Translations under genes and position numbers: made by a program
NCBI GenBank assembly: GCA_910584575.1
Contig: CAJUBG010000009.1
Coordinates: forward strand, 1 to 64,000
DNA: 64,000 nucleotides
DNA from: an uncultured Dorea sp.
Lineage (GTDB): Bacteria; Bacillota; Clostridia; Lachnospirales; Lachnospiraceae
Direction: 5' to 3'
Shown: positions 43,830 through 52,208 of the stretch, in pieces
Numbering within the stretch: position 1 is the first letter of the stretch
Layout of the letters: each line of letters opens with the position of its first letter
The notes under the pieces: generated by a model
Seen by the model: the letters and a program-made list of their open reading frames with translations, nothing else
The model's database searches: none
Told to the model about the DNA's origin: nothing

Positions 43830-44333
43830 TTAACGCTTCTCTACGATTTCCAGTCCTGCGGAAATACTCCCTTTTGTCAGCTCTGGCGCAAAACTTTTCG
43901 GAGCCGCAAGCCTTGCAAGACGCTTATGTCTGTCAATCCTGCAAATGCTATCTTCCCATCCCCTAAGAGGCCCTTCTATAACCCAGGTAATCCCGTCCTG
44001 AATCACTCCCCTCGACATAGCAAGGTGATGGTCTTTTCCACATAGAGACGACAGAAACATCTCCTCGCTCTTTCTCACAGGAAGAAGCTTTGCTTTTTTA
44101 TATTCTTTCAGTTCCTCCGACAGCCGCCTTTTATCCTCGCTTTCCAGGAACACACACTCTGGAAATAGAAGCTGTCTTTCCAAATGCCACTCGCCCTTAA
44201 ACTTACGCATCCTGTCATAGGTAAAGATAAATGCATCTTTCAAGGCAATCCTAGACAAATTTCGCCTGCACGCCTCTAAATCTTCCCATTCATTTTGTTT
44301 TTGGCAATGGAGTAGATACCAGATTTCAATCAC
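43830..44333 (-). CDS. NusG-paralogue antiterminator 1 (LoaP/UpxY-like)
   Basis: A 167-residue NusG paralogue, first gene of the capsule operon. The NGN domain contains IWYLLHCQKQNEWEDLEACR and LERQLLFPECVFLESED. The C-terminal KOW has VIEGPLRGWEDSICRIDRHK, the loop that binds the ribosome or polymerase partners in NusG. The start codon is a GTG at 44331-44333 with AAGGAA directly next to it, an imperfect but plausible site; just upstream is the left inverted repeat of the invertible segment. In Bacteroides and in some Firmicutes such genes begin phase-variable polysaccharide operons. Confidence 0.85.
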   Translation of the reverse strand: MIEIWYLLHCQKQNEWEDLEACRRNLSRIALKDAFIFTYDRMRKFKGEWHLERQLLFPECVFLESEDKRRLSEELKEYKKAKLLPVRKSEEMFLSSLCGKDHHLAMSRGVIQDGITWVIEGPLRGWEDSICRIDRHKRLARLAAPKSFAPELTKGSISAGLEIVEKR

Positions 44334-44337
44334 TTCC

Positions 44338-44602
44338 TTCGCAGAGTAAACTACTCTGCGAAAATTTTCATATTATCTTTGAAAAAAATTTTCAGAAAAC
44401 AACTTTAGAATTTAGACAATATAAGAATTTCATGTAAATGGAGTGGCTATACCTAGTATAGTTTCCTTTATTACACTCCTAAATCTTGACAAATGCTTAC
44501 AAAAACACCTGAAAAGCAATTTGGGTATTGAATTATTCACCTTAGATGGTTATAATAGATATGCTATTTGAAAAAAAATCTTAGAGTAGTTTACTCTGCG
44601 AA
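44338..44602. repeat. Invertible promoter segment flanked by 20-base inverted repeats
   Basis: Left repeat TTCGCAGAGTAAACTACTCT (44338-44357) is the exact reverse complement of 44583-44602. The left copy extends into a 25-base palindrome. Between them are 225 bases holding a consensus promoter (44528-44556) that reads right, away from the capsule operon. Inversion would place its -10 at about 44384-44389 on the minus strand, some 50 bases upstream of the first antiterminator gene. No recombinase gene was found in the window, so an invertase would act from elsewhere. Confidence 0.85.
44528..44556 (+). promoter_or_regulatory. Promoter inside the invertible segment, facing right
   Basis: TTGAAT (44528-44533), 17-base spacer, TATAAT (44551-44556). 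It is the only good promoter in the invertible segment; a leftward one (GATAAT near 44372) is poor. In this orientation the capsule operon appears off and transcription would run toward the MATE gene. Confidence 0.8.
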
Positions 44603-44686
44603 ATAAATTCCTGTCCTTATTATTCTCATACGTCTTTTTCAACTCTATGAATGTCATAATAACGTAATTTTTTCCTAATATATCAT

Positions 44687-44715
44687 ACGACAAATATTTT
44701 AAAATCATCTATAAT
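44687..44715 (+). promoter_or_regulatory. Possible own promoter of the MATE gene
   Basis: ACGACA (44687-44692), 17-base spacer, TATAAT (44710-44715). The -35 box is weak. It would allow MATE expression whatever the orientation of the invertible segment. Confidence 0.5.
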
Positions 44716-44744
44716 ATTTCTCATATTAATTACAGGAGGCGCCC

Positions 44745-46103
44745 ATGAATACAGCCATTACAAAACCATCAACCTTTTACCGCGACATGCTCCGCCTTGC
44801 ACTCCCCATTGTGTTCCAGAACCTGATTACAACCGCCGTCGGCTCTGCGGATGTAATCATGCTTGGATGGGTCAGCCAGACTGCCCTCTCCGCCGGCTCT
44901 CTGGCGAGTCAGATTATGTTTATCCTGAACCTGGTGTACTCCGGTATCTCCTCTGGCATCGGGATGCTTGCGGCGCAATACTGGGGAAAGAAGGATACCA
45001 AAACCATCGAAAAAATCATGGGAATCGGTATGAAGCTTTCCATCCTTGTATCCTTCCTCTTTTTTGTCCTTGCCTGCTTCTTCCCCAGGCTTTTGATGTT
45101 AATCTTTACATCTGAGGCAGAATTAATCCGCACAGGAATCCCTTACCTGCGCATTGTGGGAATCTCCTACCTTTTTATGAGCATTTCCCAGGTATACCTG
45201 TGCACCATGCGCTCGATTGAGAGGGTTCTGTTTGCCACCCTCACCAACGGCTCTGCTTTGGGCCTGAATATCGTGCTAAACGCCGTGTTCATTTTCGGAT
45301 GGTTCGGGCTTCCCAGAATGGGAATCATGGGCGTGGCCCTTGCAACCACTATCGCCCGCCTCATAGAGCTGCTTATATGCCTGTTCGACGCATGCCGGTT
45401 TCAGACCCTCCGTTTCCGCCCGTCCCTGCTGCTTCGGCACAACAAGCTTTTGTTCCAGGACTTCCTCCATTATTCCCTTCCGGCTTTCGGAAACGAGGTA
45501 TCCTGGGGCGTGGCCTTCTCTATGTATTCTGTCATCATGGGGCATCTGGGAAATGATATCGTGGCGGCAAACGCCGTAGCCGTCGTCGCCAAGAATCTGG
45601 GAACCGTCGTCTGCTTTGGAATCGCCAACGCAGGCACCATTCTTCTCGGCAAAGCCATGGGCGCGGGTAAAACGGAAAGCGTAAAGGAGGACGCCTCCCG
45701 CTTCTGCAAGGTCACATTATTAAGCGGAATCGCAGGCGGTATCCTGATCCTCCTTTTGCGCCCCCTTTTCATGAACATGGCGGATTTATCCACAGTGGCA
45801 CAGGGATATCTTAGGATTATGCTGTATATCAACATGTACTCGGTCATCGGGCAGGCCATGAATTCCACGGTAATCTGCGGAATCTTCCGTTCCGGCGGGG
45901 ATTCGCGGTGGGGATTTATCTGCGACTTTATCGACATGTGGTTCTTTGCAGTACCACTGGGATTCATAAGCGCATTTATCCTGAAGCTTCCTCCCATGTG
46001 GGTGTATTTCATAATCTATCTGGATGAATTCGTGAAGCTGCCCTTCGTGTACCGGCATTATAAGAGTTATAAGTGGCTTAAGAATATTACAAGGGATTTT
46101 TAA
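44745..46103 (+). CDS. MATE family multidrug exporter
   Basis: A 452-residue protein with about 12 membrane segments of the MATE superfamily (NorM/DinF type). The family N-terminus FYRDMLRLALPIVFQNLITT is followed by ADVIMLGWVSQTALSAGSLA, with a second half repeating this pattern (NEVSWGVAFSMYSVIMGHLG). It likely exports cationic drugs or organic compounds using a Na+ or H+ gradient. The start has AGGAGG eight bases upstream. The gene ends 5 bases before the convergent L,D-transpeptidase gene. Confidence 0.92.
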   Translation: MNTAITKPSTFYRDMLRLALPIVFQNLITTAVGSADVIMLGWVSQTALSAGSLASQIMFILNLVYSGISSGIGMLAAQYWGKKDTKTIEKIMGIGMKLSILVSFLFFVLACFFPRLLMLIFTSEAELIRTGIPYLRIVGISYLFMSISQVYLCTMRSIERVLFATLTNGSALGLNIVLNAVFIFGWFGLPRMGIMGVALATTIARLIELLICLFDACRFQTLRFRPSLLLRHNKLLFQDFLHYSLPAFGNEVSWGVAFSMYSVIMGHLGNDIVAANAVAVVAKNLGTVVCFGIANAGTILLGKAMGAGKTESVKEDASRFCKVTLLSGIAGGILILLLRPLFMNMADLSTVAQGYLRIMLYINMYSVIGQAMNSTVICGIFRSGGDSRWGFICDFIDMWFFAVPLGFISAFILKLPPMWVYFIIYLDEFVKLPFVYRHYKSYKWLKNITRDF

Positions 46104-46108
46104 GCAAG

Positions 46109-47524
46109 CTAATAATGGATAATCACCGGAGTGCCCATCTCAATCATATCGTACAATTCAGCCGCCTTACCCACCGGCATATTCACGCATCCATGGGAAC
46201 CGGCAATCTGGTTACGGGTGCCGCCAAAAGAGCTCTGCCATCCTGCGTCATGGAAGCCCACTCCCTGCCAGGTAATGCGCATCCAGTAATTCACCGGCGT
46301 CTCATATTCCGGCTTTCCGGTTGCGGGATCCTTCTCTCCCACCAACACCTTGTCCCGCTTCTTCTCCACAATACTGTACACACCCTCCGGCGTCACCCTG
46401 TTAGGCGTGGGCAGTCCTGTCACGACGTCCGATTCAAGGGCTACCGCGCCGTTCACAACATACCACATATGCTGTGCGCTCAAATCCACCTCTGCGTATG
46501 TATTGCCCCAATCCGGCATAGAATGTGACGCCGCAACTCCGCTGATATAGTATTCGGGCTCTTTCGTAATGACTTCTTTATTGTTCAACGCATTCCGGAT
46601 GTTTTCAAACTCTGTATCCTCGTTGATGGACCAGCCGTAGGTTCCTCCGGACACCGTCGCGCTCTTTCCGGTGGGCGTGGTAAACGTCCTGGTCTTCCCT
46701 GTTGTATCATACTGGTCTCCGAACTGCTCTAACCATGCCCTTATGGCGTTCTCGTCCACAACTACATTCATGTCTGCATCCACCGACAGCCAAGTGGAAA
46801 TCACCGTCCGGTCAATTACCACAGGAACATCCATAGTATAAGTAATACTTGCCTGACAGTATTCGTTCATCTTGTCACACGCCTGCTTTACTTCTTCTGA
46901 GTCGGCGAAAAATCTGGGCGTCTCGTAACAGTCCTGCTCTGCCAAATTCATCTCCGGCAAAAGCTGCTTAATAAACGAGGCTGCCTTCTCTTTAAGCGCC
47001 TCCGGCGTCACGGTGATTCCGTAGACCTCCGGAGTAATGACGAACTGGCTGCCGTCATATGCCGGATAAGCGGACTGCGCCGGCGTCTGCCCTGCCTGCA
47101 GGATTCCGAAGGAATTAACCTTCTCCTGGAGTTTTGCATCATCATAGGACAAGTCGAACGTAACATCAGCAGTATTTTTATCGAAAAATGCTTTTGGCCA
47201 CAGAAATGCGTTCTGCTTTTCTAAAATGCTGCTAAGGTCTGCATTTTCATTGTATACAAGGAGGATATCCCCGCTGCTTATGGTCTCTTTCCCTCCGTTG
47301 ATATCATTGATAGTCAAGGTATAGTCCTTTACCTGCTCTTTAAAATATTCGTCTGCTTCCGAGACGCTCTTTCCGGAAAAGTCATTCCCATTAATCTCTG
47401 TATTGAATAAAAAATGGCTGGTAAAGTAAACGGCAACTCCTACGTATGCTAATACAATTAAAATGATGCTTCCTCCAACAATACCTAAAATCATCTTTTT
47501 CTTTCGTTTTCTCATTTTACTCAC
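46109..47524 (-). CDS. L,D-transpeptidase with peptidoglycan-binding repeats
   Basis: A 471-residue YkuD-domain enzyme that forms 3-3 cross-links in peptidoglycan or attaches proteins. The N-terminus has a positively charged start and one membrane anchor (residues 10-32). Two PG-binding-4 type repeats occupy residues about 45-315. The C-terminal YkuD domain contains AQHMWYVVNGAV and the active-site motif GSHGCVNMP near 445-453, with the catalytic Cys. The start is a GTG at 47522-47524 with AAGGTG five bases upstream; an ATG three codons later is the alternative. Confidence 0.93.
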   Translation of the reverse strand: MSKMRKRKKKMILGIVGGSIILIVLAYVGVAVYFTSHFLFNTEINGNDFSGKSVSEADEYFKEQVKDYTLTINDINGGKETISSGDILLVYNENADLSSILEKQNAFLWPKAFFDKNTADVTFDLSYDDAKLQEKVNSFGILQAGQTPAQSAYPAYDGSQFVITPEVYGITVTPEALKEKAASFIKQLLPEMNLAEQDCYETPRFFADSEEVKQACDKMNEYCQASITYTMDVPVVIDRTVISTWLSVDADMNVVVDENAIRAWLEQFGDQYDTTGKTRTFTTPTGKSATVSGGTYGWSINEDTEFENIRNALNNKEVITKEPEYYISGVAASHSMPDWGNTYAEVDLSAQHMWYVVNGAVALESDVVTGLPTPNRVTPEGVYSIVEKKRDKVLVGEKDPATGKPEYETPVNYWMRITWQGVGFHDAGWQSSFGGTRNQIAGSHGCVNMPVGKAAELYDMIEMGTPVIIHY

Positions 47525-47640
47525 TCTTTCACCTTTTTCTATTACGTTTTCTCACTCATTATACCATTCCCCTCCTTTCTTTTTCAATCCCATATGTGTA
47601 ATTGGTCAATTTTTACTACAGCGCTTCCATCGTCAATTCC

Positions 47641-48480
47641 TTAATCACGCCCGCACCAATACCATGCCAGCGCCGCAAAGGCTCCGTAAACCGCCACCGC
47701 AGGCAGCGAGGCTTCCACGCCAAAATCTCCTCCTGTAATCAAAAACGACTCTGTATCCAGCACGTAATTATATATTGCCTGGGAATCTGCCGCTATTCCC
47801 ACATGGGGTACGCCTGCAACCATAAAGATATCCCAGATTCCGTGCATCCATGCGCTGCTGTAGATGCTGCCGCTTTCATAGGTCACCAGTGAAAATAAAA
47901 CGCTCACCATCCCTCCTGCCACAATCACCTGTACCATGCTTAAAAAATTCATATTCCTCCCGATAATATGTAAAGAGCCGAACAGGATTGAGGGAACCCA
48001 AATGGCGACCCTAAGCCCCCAGCGCATCTCTACCGCCGTCATAATCAGCCCGCGGAACGCCGCTTCTTCCGTAATTCCGACGGCAAATCCAAAGCACAGA
48101 TAATCGACGGCCTGCTTCCACGTAACCACATTCTGCCCTGTGGCAGCATTTTCCCAGTGCCCTGGCGTCAACAGTAAAAGCCCGATTACCAGCGCCGGCA
48201 TAACAAATGCCGACAGAATCCACAAGGGTCTTACGAATGGTCTGCCAAGCTTACATTCCTTTGCCGATGCCCCAAGAAGTTTTTTCCCAAAAAACGCGAC
48301 TGATGCAAGGGTAATCGTTACAGTCACCAACGCATAACATACGTTTCCGCACCATACCGGAAGTCCGAGGGACACGAGGCTATTTCCCAGAAACGACGCT
48401 ATAAGCTGTGCCAGTACCAGGACTATAACCGCCAGTATCATTGCGGATGCCGTTTTTTTCAGCGAAACTCTCTCTTTCAT
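47641..48480 (-). CDS. CPBP family intramembrane metalloprotease
   Basis: A 279-residue membrane protein with about eight hydrophobic segments. The CPBP (Abi) motifs are present: GITEEAAFRGLIM near residues 136-148 with the EExxxR core, and SILFGSLHI near 164-172 with the FxxxH His. Family members cleave CAAX-like substrates or protect against self-made bacteriocins; the target here is unknown. The start has GGAGG upstream. It lies 36 bases downstream of the ABC transporter gene on the same strand and may be cotranscribed with it. Confidence 0.85.
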   Translation of the reverse strand: MKERVSLKKTASAMILAVIVLVLAQLIASFLGNSLVSLGLPVWCGNVCYALVTVTITLASVAFFGKKLLGASAKECKLGRPFVRPLWILSAFVMPALVIGLLLLTPGHWENAATGQNVVTWKQAVDYLCFGFAVGITEEAAFRGLIMTAVEMRWGLRVAIWVPSILFGSLHIIGRNMNFLSMVQVIVAGGMVSVLFSLVTYESGSIYSSAWMHGIWDIFMVAGVPHVGIAADSQAIYNYVLDTESFLITGGDFGVEASLPAVAVYGAFAALAWYWCGRD

Positions 48481-48516
48481 TCAAAATCTACCTCCGTTTT
48501 GCAAGACGTCTAAAAT

Positions 48517-50700
48517 CTACAGCTCTGCTTCCACGTTTCGCCGGAAGCTCACATAGGTCGTGATAAAATACAGCCCATATATCCCGAAGAACAACAAAAA
48601 TGACAATCCGAAATAGTACATGACAGCCGAATGAATCCCTGTATAGAAAATAAACTTTCCACTCATGAACACAGAAACGCTACCGCCGATTACACAAGCC
48701 AGAAGTACGGGGCACAGGTAATAGCATACAAGCTGTTTTAAGATCACCATACTAATCTCCCGCCTGTTCAACCCCATTTTCTTAAGCACCGAATAGCGGA
48801 ATTTATATTTTGCCGAATCGCTGAGCTGGTGGACGGACAGGACTGTCAACGCCACGCACAGGAATACCAGACCGATGTAAAAGCAGGGGAAAATCAGGGT
48901 GGACAGCAGGTACTTCATCTCCGGAATCAGATTATCCCGCACCATATTCGTCACCGACATCACGACGATTGTATCGGAGCCGCAGCAGCTATTTCCCTCC
49001 ATTCCCTTATGGCCTGCGAAATCTGTGTCATCTTCTGCTTCTTCGTCCTCATCCCCTTCGGACTCCTTAAGTTCTTCCAGTTCCCACTCCTCTGGCTCTG
49101 TCAGAGCATCCAGCTTTTTTCCCAGACCTACGGGCGCCTCGCCGTCAAGGTCCACAGCCAGCTCTGCATAGTAGGGCGTGAGGGACGAAACAGACGAATC
49201 CGGAACCACAATCACGTAATCCCCGCCGTTATGCCCGTCCTGGGAAAACGGCTCTGTATAATATCCCGCGAAATGAAGCTCTCCTCCATCCCCCTTAACG
49301 GTAATCTCCTCCTTCATGGCTTCCACCTCATTGCGAAGCCGTTCTTTGATATGGATGAGATACTCCTGTTCTTTCAGGGAAACCGTTGTATATCCAAGCA
49401 TACTGCGCAGACGGTTATAATCTGATAATTTCATATAAGTATCATACCGGCAGTAAAAGCTTCCTTCTTCGGAATCCTTTTCTATCTTCTTCAAATTCGG
49501 GCTTTTATCCTTGTTCAGATACATATCTCCAAAAGTCTTGAGATGGGTACTCAGCCAAACATTTACTTGATTCGCCCCCTGATCTGCCTCTTTTGTTTTT
49601 CCTGGTTTCTCTAAAACCTCCTTCGGGACATTGGCATAGATGTGATAAGGAAAGACCTCCAGGACTTTTGCCGTATCTTCAATAATCTCAAGCTCATCCC
49701 TGAAATCATCCTCTGTATCATCACTGTAAATCTGTACGTCAAAGGGAAATTTCGTCTCAAGAAGTTTATTCTGATAATCACTGAACATCAGCGCTACCGT
49801 ACATCCAAGGAACGCCACAGTAAATAATGCCGTTAGTGTCCCCATGGTAAAGCTCATAGTCTTTAGTTTTGAAGAAAACTGCCTCAGCAGGAAAAGATTC
49901 TGTCCGCAGTAAATTCCATTTCCCCTTCTGCGTATATAGCAGACCAGCCAGGAGGAAAGGCCGATGTAAAAGGTATAGATTACCAGGACAAGCCCTACAA
50001 GAAAGAACAACACCTGCCCTGCACCCTGTGTTCCGCCAAGGAAAATAAATAACGCAAAGAGCAAAAGAAACAGAAGTGAAGCCGGAAAAAGCCATTTTTT
50101 CAACTGCTCGTGAGACTCTTTTATTTCTTCATTCTTTTTCTGTGCTTCCATCAGGTCGCGGATATTCATCTTCCGGAATCTCCTGCCGCTTCTGAAAAGC
50201 GCGAGGAGGTAACATCCTGCATAGCATCCTACGGTCATCAGGATACATGAGCCGTTGAATTCCATATGGATATCATATTTGATCTGAATCATGCTGTAAA
50301 GAATCGCCATGATTACCTGCTGCAAAAGAACGCCGAGAGCCATTCCAATGAGAAACGCCGCTACTCCAAGCAGGGCATTTTCTCGAATATACAGACGGGC
50401 TACCTCCTTTTTCTTCATGCCGATGAGAAGATAGATGCCAAATTCCTGGCTTCGCTTCTCCAACATAAACCGAACCATATAATTAATCAGCCATGCCACA
50501 ATCAGCACGATAAAAAATGTGGCAAGCCCTACCAGAGCCATCATCATTCCGGCAACACCGAACATTTCTTCGATATCCTCGGTAAAAATCAAACTGTTAA
50601 AGGCGAACATCAGCGCAGTTACAAAGGTCATGGTGAGAAAATATACCAGATAATCTCTTGCGGAACGTTTTACATTCCGAAAAGCAAGTTTACCGAGCAT
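48517..50700 (-). CDS. BceB-like ABC transporter permease (FtsX type)
   Basis: A 727-residue permease with about ten membrane segments and a large extracellular domain between residues about 310 and 570. The N-terminal segment RNVKRSARDYLVYFLTMTFV and the FtsX-type LEKRSQEFGIYLLIGMKKKE block are typical of BceB/VraG peptide-resistance permeases. The extracellular part has an acidic stretch rich in Glu and Asp. It overlaps the ATPase gene by 11 bases. BceAB transporters sense and remove peptide antibiotics that bind lipid II cycle intermediates; here the dedicated two-component system is not adjacent. Confidence 0.88.
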   Translation of the reverse strand: MLGKLAFRNVKRSARDYLVYFLTMTFVTALMFAFNSLIFTEDIEEMFGVAGMMMALVGLATFFIVLIVAWLINYMVRFMLEKRSQEFGIYLLIGMKKKEVARLYIRENALLGVAAFLIGMALGVLLQQVIMAILYSMIQIKYDIHMEFNGSCILMTVGCYAGCYLLALFRSGRRFRKMNIRDLMEAQKKNEEIKESHEQLKKWLFPASLLFLLLFALFIFLGGTQGAGQVLFFLVGLVLVIYTFYIGLSSWLVCYIRRRGNGIYCGQNLFLLRQFSSKLKTMSFTMGTLTALFTVAFLGCTVALMFSDYQNKLLETKFPFDVQIYSDDTEDDFRDELEIIEDTAKVLEVFPYHIYANVPKEVLEKPGKTKEADQGANQVNVWLSTHLKTFGDMYLNKDKSPNLKKIEKDSEEGSFYCRYDTYMKLSDYNRLRSMLGYTTVSLKEQEYLIHIKERLRNEVEAMKEEITVKGDGGELHFAGYYTEPFSQDGHNGGDYVIVVPDSSVSSLTPYYAELAVDLDGEAPVGLGKKLDALTEPEEWELEELKESEGDEDEEAEDDTDFAGHKGMEGNSCCGSDTIVVMSVTNMVRDNLIPEMKYLLSTLIFPCFYIGLVFLCVALTVLSVHQLSDSAKYKFRYSVLKKMGLNRREISMVILKQLVCYYLCPVLLACVIGGSVSVFMSGKFIFYTGIHSAVMYYFGLSFLLFFGIYGLYFITTYVSFRRNVEAEL

Positions 50701-51457
50701 CGCTTATTTCACCTCCTGTCAGGGCAAGCACATCCAGAATTTCATTCAGGAAGTCCCTTCTTGCTTTTGAACCACGCAGCAGCTCATGGAAGATTCTGCC
50801 GTCCTTCAGGAACAGAATCCGGCTGCAGTAGCTCGCGGAAAATGCGTCATGGGTCACCATCAGGATGGTTGCCTTGAGTTTTTGATTCATGTCTGTAAAT
50901 GTCTCTAATAAGGTCTGGGCGGACCTGGAATCCAACGCCCCTGTCGGCTCGTCTGCCAGAATGAGGCGCGGGCGGTTCACCAGCGCCCGTGCACATGCGC
51001 ACCTCTGCTTCTGGCCTCCGGATACTTGATAAGGAAACTGAGTCCTGATATCCGTAATGCCAAGAAGCCTGAGCATTTCGTCGCATTTTTTCTGTATTTC
51101 CTTTTTTCCCTCCTTGCGCAGAGTCATGGCAAGGATGATATTTTCTTCTATGGTCAGCGTGTCCAGAAGATTGTAGTCCTGAAATACGAAGCCAAGATTG
51201 TCTTTCCGGAACTGGGCCAGGTCGTTCTCGCTCAATTCTGCTATGTCTGTGTCACCGTACCAGATATGTCCTGCCGTCACACGGTCAATGGTTGACATCA
51301 TGTTAAGGAGGGTGGTTTTGCCTGAGCCTGACGCACCCATGACTCCTACGAACTCTCCCTCATCTACGGTAAAACTGACTCGGTCTATTGCCTTCGTGAC
51401 ATTGGAGGCATTGCCGTAATATTTTTCTACATCACATACTCGGATATAATCCTTCAT
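50690..51457 (-). CDS. BceA-like ABC transporter ATP-binding protein
   Basis: A 255-residue ATPase. Walker A is GASGSGKTTLLNMMS (residues 40-54), the Q-loop is VFQDYNLLDTLT, the signature is VSGGQKQRCACARAL and Walker B is RLILADEPTGALDSRS. It is close to MacB/BceA-type exporters of the LolD group. Ribosome site GGGAGAG precedes the ATG by seven bases. Its promoter region has a pair of direct repeats at 51540-51558. Confidence 0.93.
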   Translation of the reverse strand: MKDYIRVCDVEKYYGNASNVTKAIDRVSFTVDEGEFVGVMGASGSGKTTLLNMMSTIDRVTAGHIWYGDTDIAELSENDLAQFRKDNLGFVFQDYNLLDTLTIEENIILAMTLRKEGKKEIQKKCDEMLRLLGITDIRTQFPYQVSGGQKQRCACARALVNRPRLILADEPTGALDSRSAQTLLETFTDMNQKLKATILMVTHDAFSASYCSRILFLKDGRIFHELLRGSKARRDFLNEILDVLALTGGEISDAR

Positions 51458-51539
51458 GTATTGTCTCTCCCTTCTTTTGATGGATGGTTATGTCAGTTTT
51501 ATTTTATCAGATAGCGGGAGATTGTAGTATTGGGGTGGC

Positions 51540-51558
51540 TTACAGTTATCTTACAGTT
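51540..51558. promoter_or_regulatory. Direct repeats TTACAGTT upstream of the BceAB-like genes
   Basis: TTACAGTT occurs at 51540-51547 and 51551-51558, an 11-base period typical of OmpR-family response-regulator sites. It lies about 85-100 bases before the ATPase start. No adjacent response regulator gene exists. Confidence 0.5.
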
Positions 51559-51739
51559 TTGAAAGAATATTGGGGTTCATGTAACTTCGCGGTTTTCACC
51601 TATATCCTACTCTGCATAATAATAAACCAATAATTAAGAAAGGTTTCAATCATTCCCTTTTATCATCTAATGGATAACCGCTATTTGCCTTTACTGATTG
51701 CATCCAATTCTTTCCCAGGAGAACAATCAGTGAAGAATT

Positions 51740-51782
51740 AAAAAAGTGCAAAGCCTTTAATAATTCAAAAAAGACTTTACAC
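51740..51782 (-). terminator. Terminator of the 50-residue gene
   Basis: Minus-strand stem GTGTAAAG (51775-51782) with CTTTGCAC (51746-51753), one G-U pair, then six T (51740-51745). Confidence 0.75.
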
Positions 51783-51794
51783 CTTTTGATTAGA

Positions 51795-51947
51795 TTAATT
51801 AGATTTTTCGCTTGGCTCCGTGACTTCTAAGAGGATGGCATCAAATTCATTTTCAAGCTCATCCCTTTTGTCTTGCGGTACAAGTTTTAGCAACTTCCTT
51901 ACAAAAACGGTTAATCTGTTAATATACCGTAATTGTTTATCTGTCAT
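51795..51947 (-). CDS. Hypothetical 50-residue protein
   Basis: A small open frame with all the signs of a gene: promoter at 51992-52020, AGGTGAG ribosome site three to four bases from the ATG at 51945-51947, and a terminator just after the stop. It reads MTDKQLRYINRLTVFVRKLL, continuing KLVPQDKRDELENEFDAILL and ending in a charged tail. It looks like an amphipathic helical protein. No family is recognised. It is monocistronic and sits in A+T-rich DNA between the ABC transporter genes and the hammerhead-like RNA. Confidence 0.7.
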   Translation of the reverse strand: MTDKQLRYINRLTVFVRKLLKLVPQDKRDELENEFDAILLEVTEPSEKSN

Positions 51948-51991
51948 ATTCTCACCTACTTTCTATAAGTGCCGTATACTTTGGTACTTTC

Positions 51992-52020
51992 ATTATATCA
52001 ATCGGTGATTGTTGTGTAAA
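51992..52020 (-). promoter_or_regulatory. Promoter of the 50-residue gene
   Basis: Minus-strand TTTACA (52015-52020), 17-base spacer, TATAAT (51992-51997), 45 bases before the ATG. Confidence 0.75.
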
Positions 52021-52065
52021 GCCTTTATTCGATTATCAAGGTACTTTGTATAGGATGGTATTGCT

Positions 52066-52123
52066 ATCCCGATCCCCGTTAGAGGGATTTCGTCATAATT
52101 CTCAAAGACTCGTCAGGGGGGAT
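52066..52123 (-). ncRNA. Candidate type I hammerhead ribozyme
   Basis: Read on the minus strand, every invariant core position of a hammerhead is present. CUGACGA (52110-52116) is the CUGANGA box; stem II is GUC/GAC (52107-52109 with 52092-52094); GAAA follows (52088-52091). Stem III AUCCC(U)/(G)GGGAU has a CUAAC loop. The cleavage triplet is AUC, with C17 at 52071. Stem I is AUCCCCC with GGGAU (52117-52123 with 52066-52070, two C bulged), open at the outer end, which is type I. Cleavage is predicted between 52071 and 52070. Stem II is short, the main weakness. Confidence 0.65.
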
Positions 52124-52158
52124 TTAATTAACTGCCTTTTAAAACTTGTTTCAGTTTT

Positions 52159-52208
52159 GAAAGAATGTGCGAAGTCAGATATCCGATTCGCTTTTAATTT
52201 GTTCTTTC
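52159..52208 (-). ncRNA. Stable hairpin between the GNAT remnant and the hammerhead
   Basis: On the minus strand GAAAGAA (52202-52208) pairs with TTCTTTC (52159-52165), and inside it GCGAATCGG pairs with CTGA-C-TTCGC around an AUAU loop (52169-52191). It begins at the GNAT stop codon. A further AAAACT/AGTTTT hairpin lies at 52141-52158. Together with the hammerhead this makes about 140 bases of structured RNA. Confidence 0.5.

Noticed and set aside
44447..44461. Small palindrome CTATAC-CTA-GTATAG inside the invertible segment
   Set aside because: Could be an operator or a nested repeat, but there is no matching copy in the window, so no function is claimed.
45470..46012. Long open frame antisense to the MATE gene
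   Set aside because: It is a shadow of a real, well-supported gene; no ribosome site or family similarity.
48829..49425. Long open frame antisense to the BceB-like permease gene
   Set aside because: Shadow of a coding sequence with a clear family assignment; no start signal.
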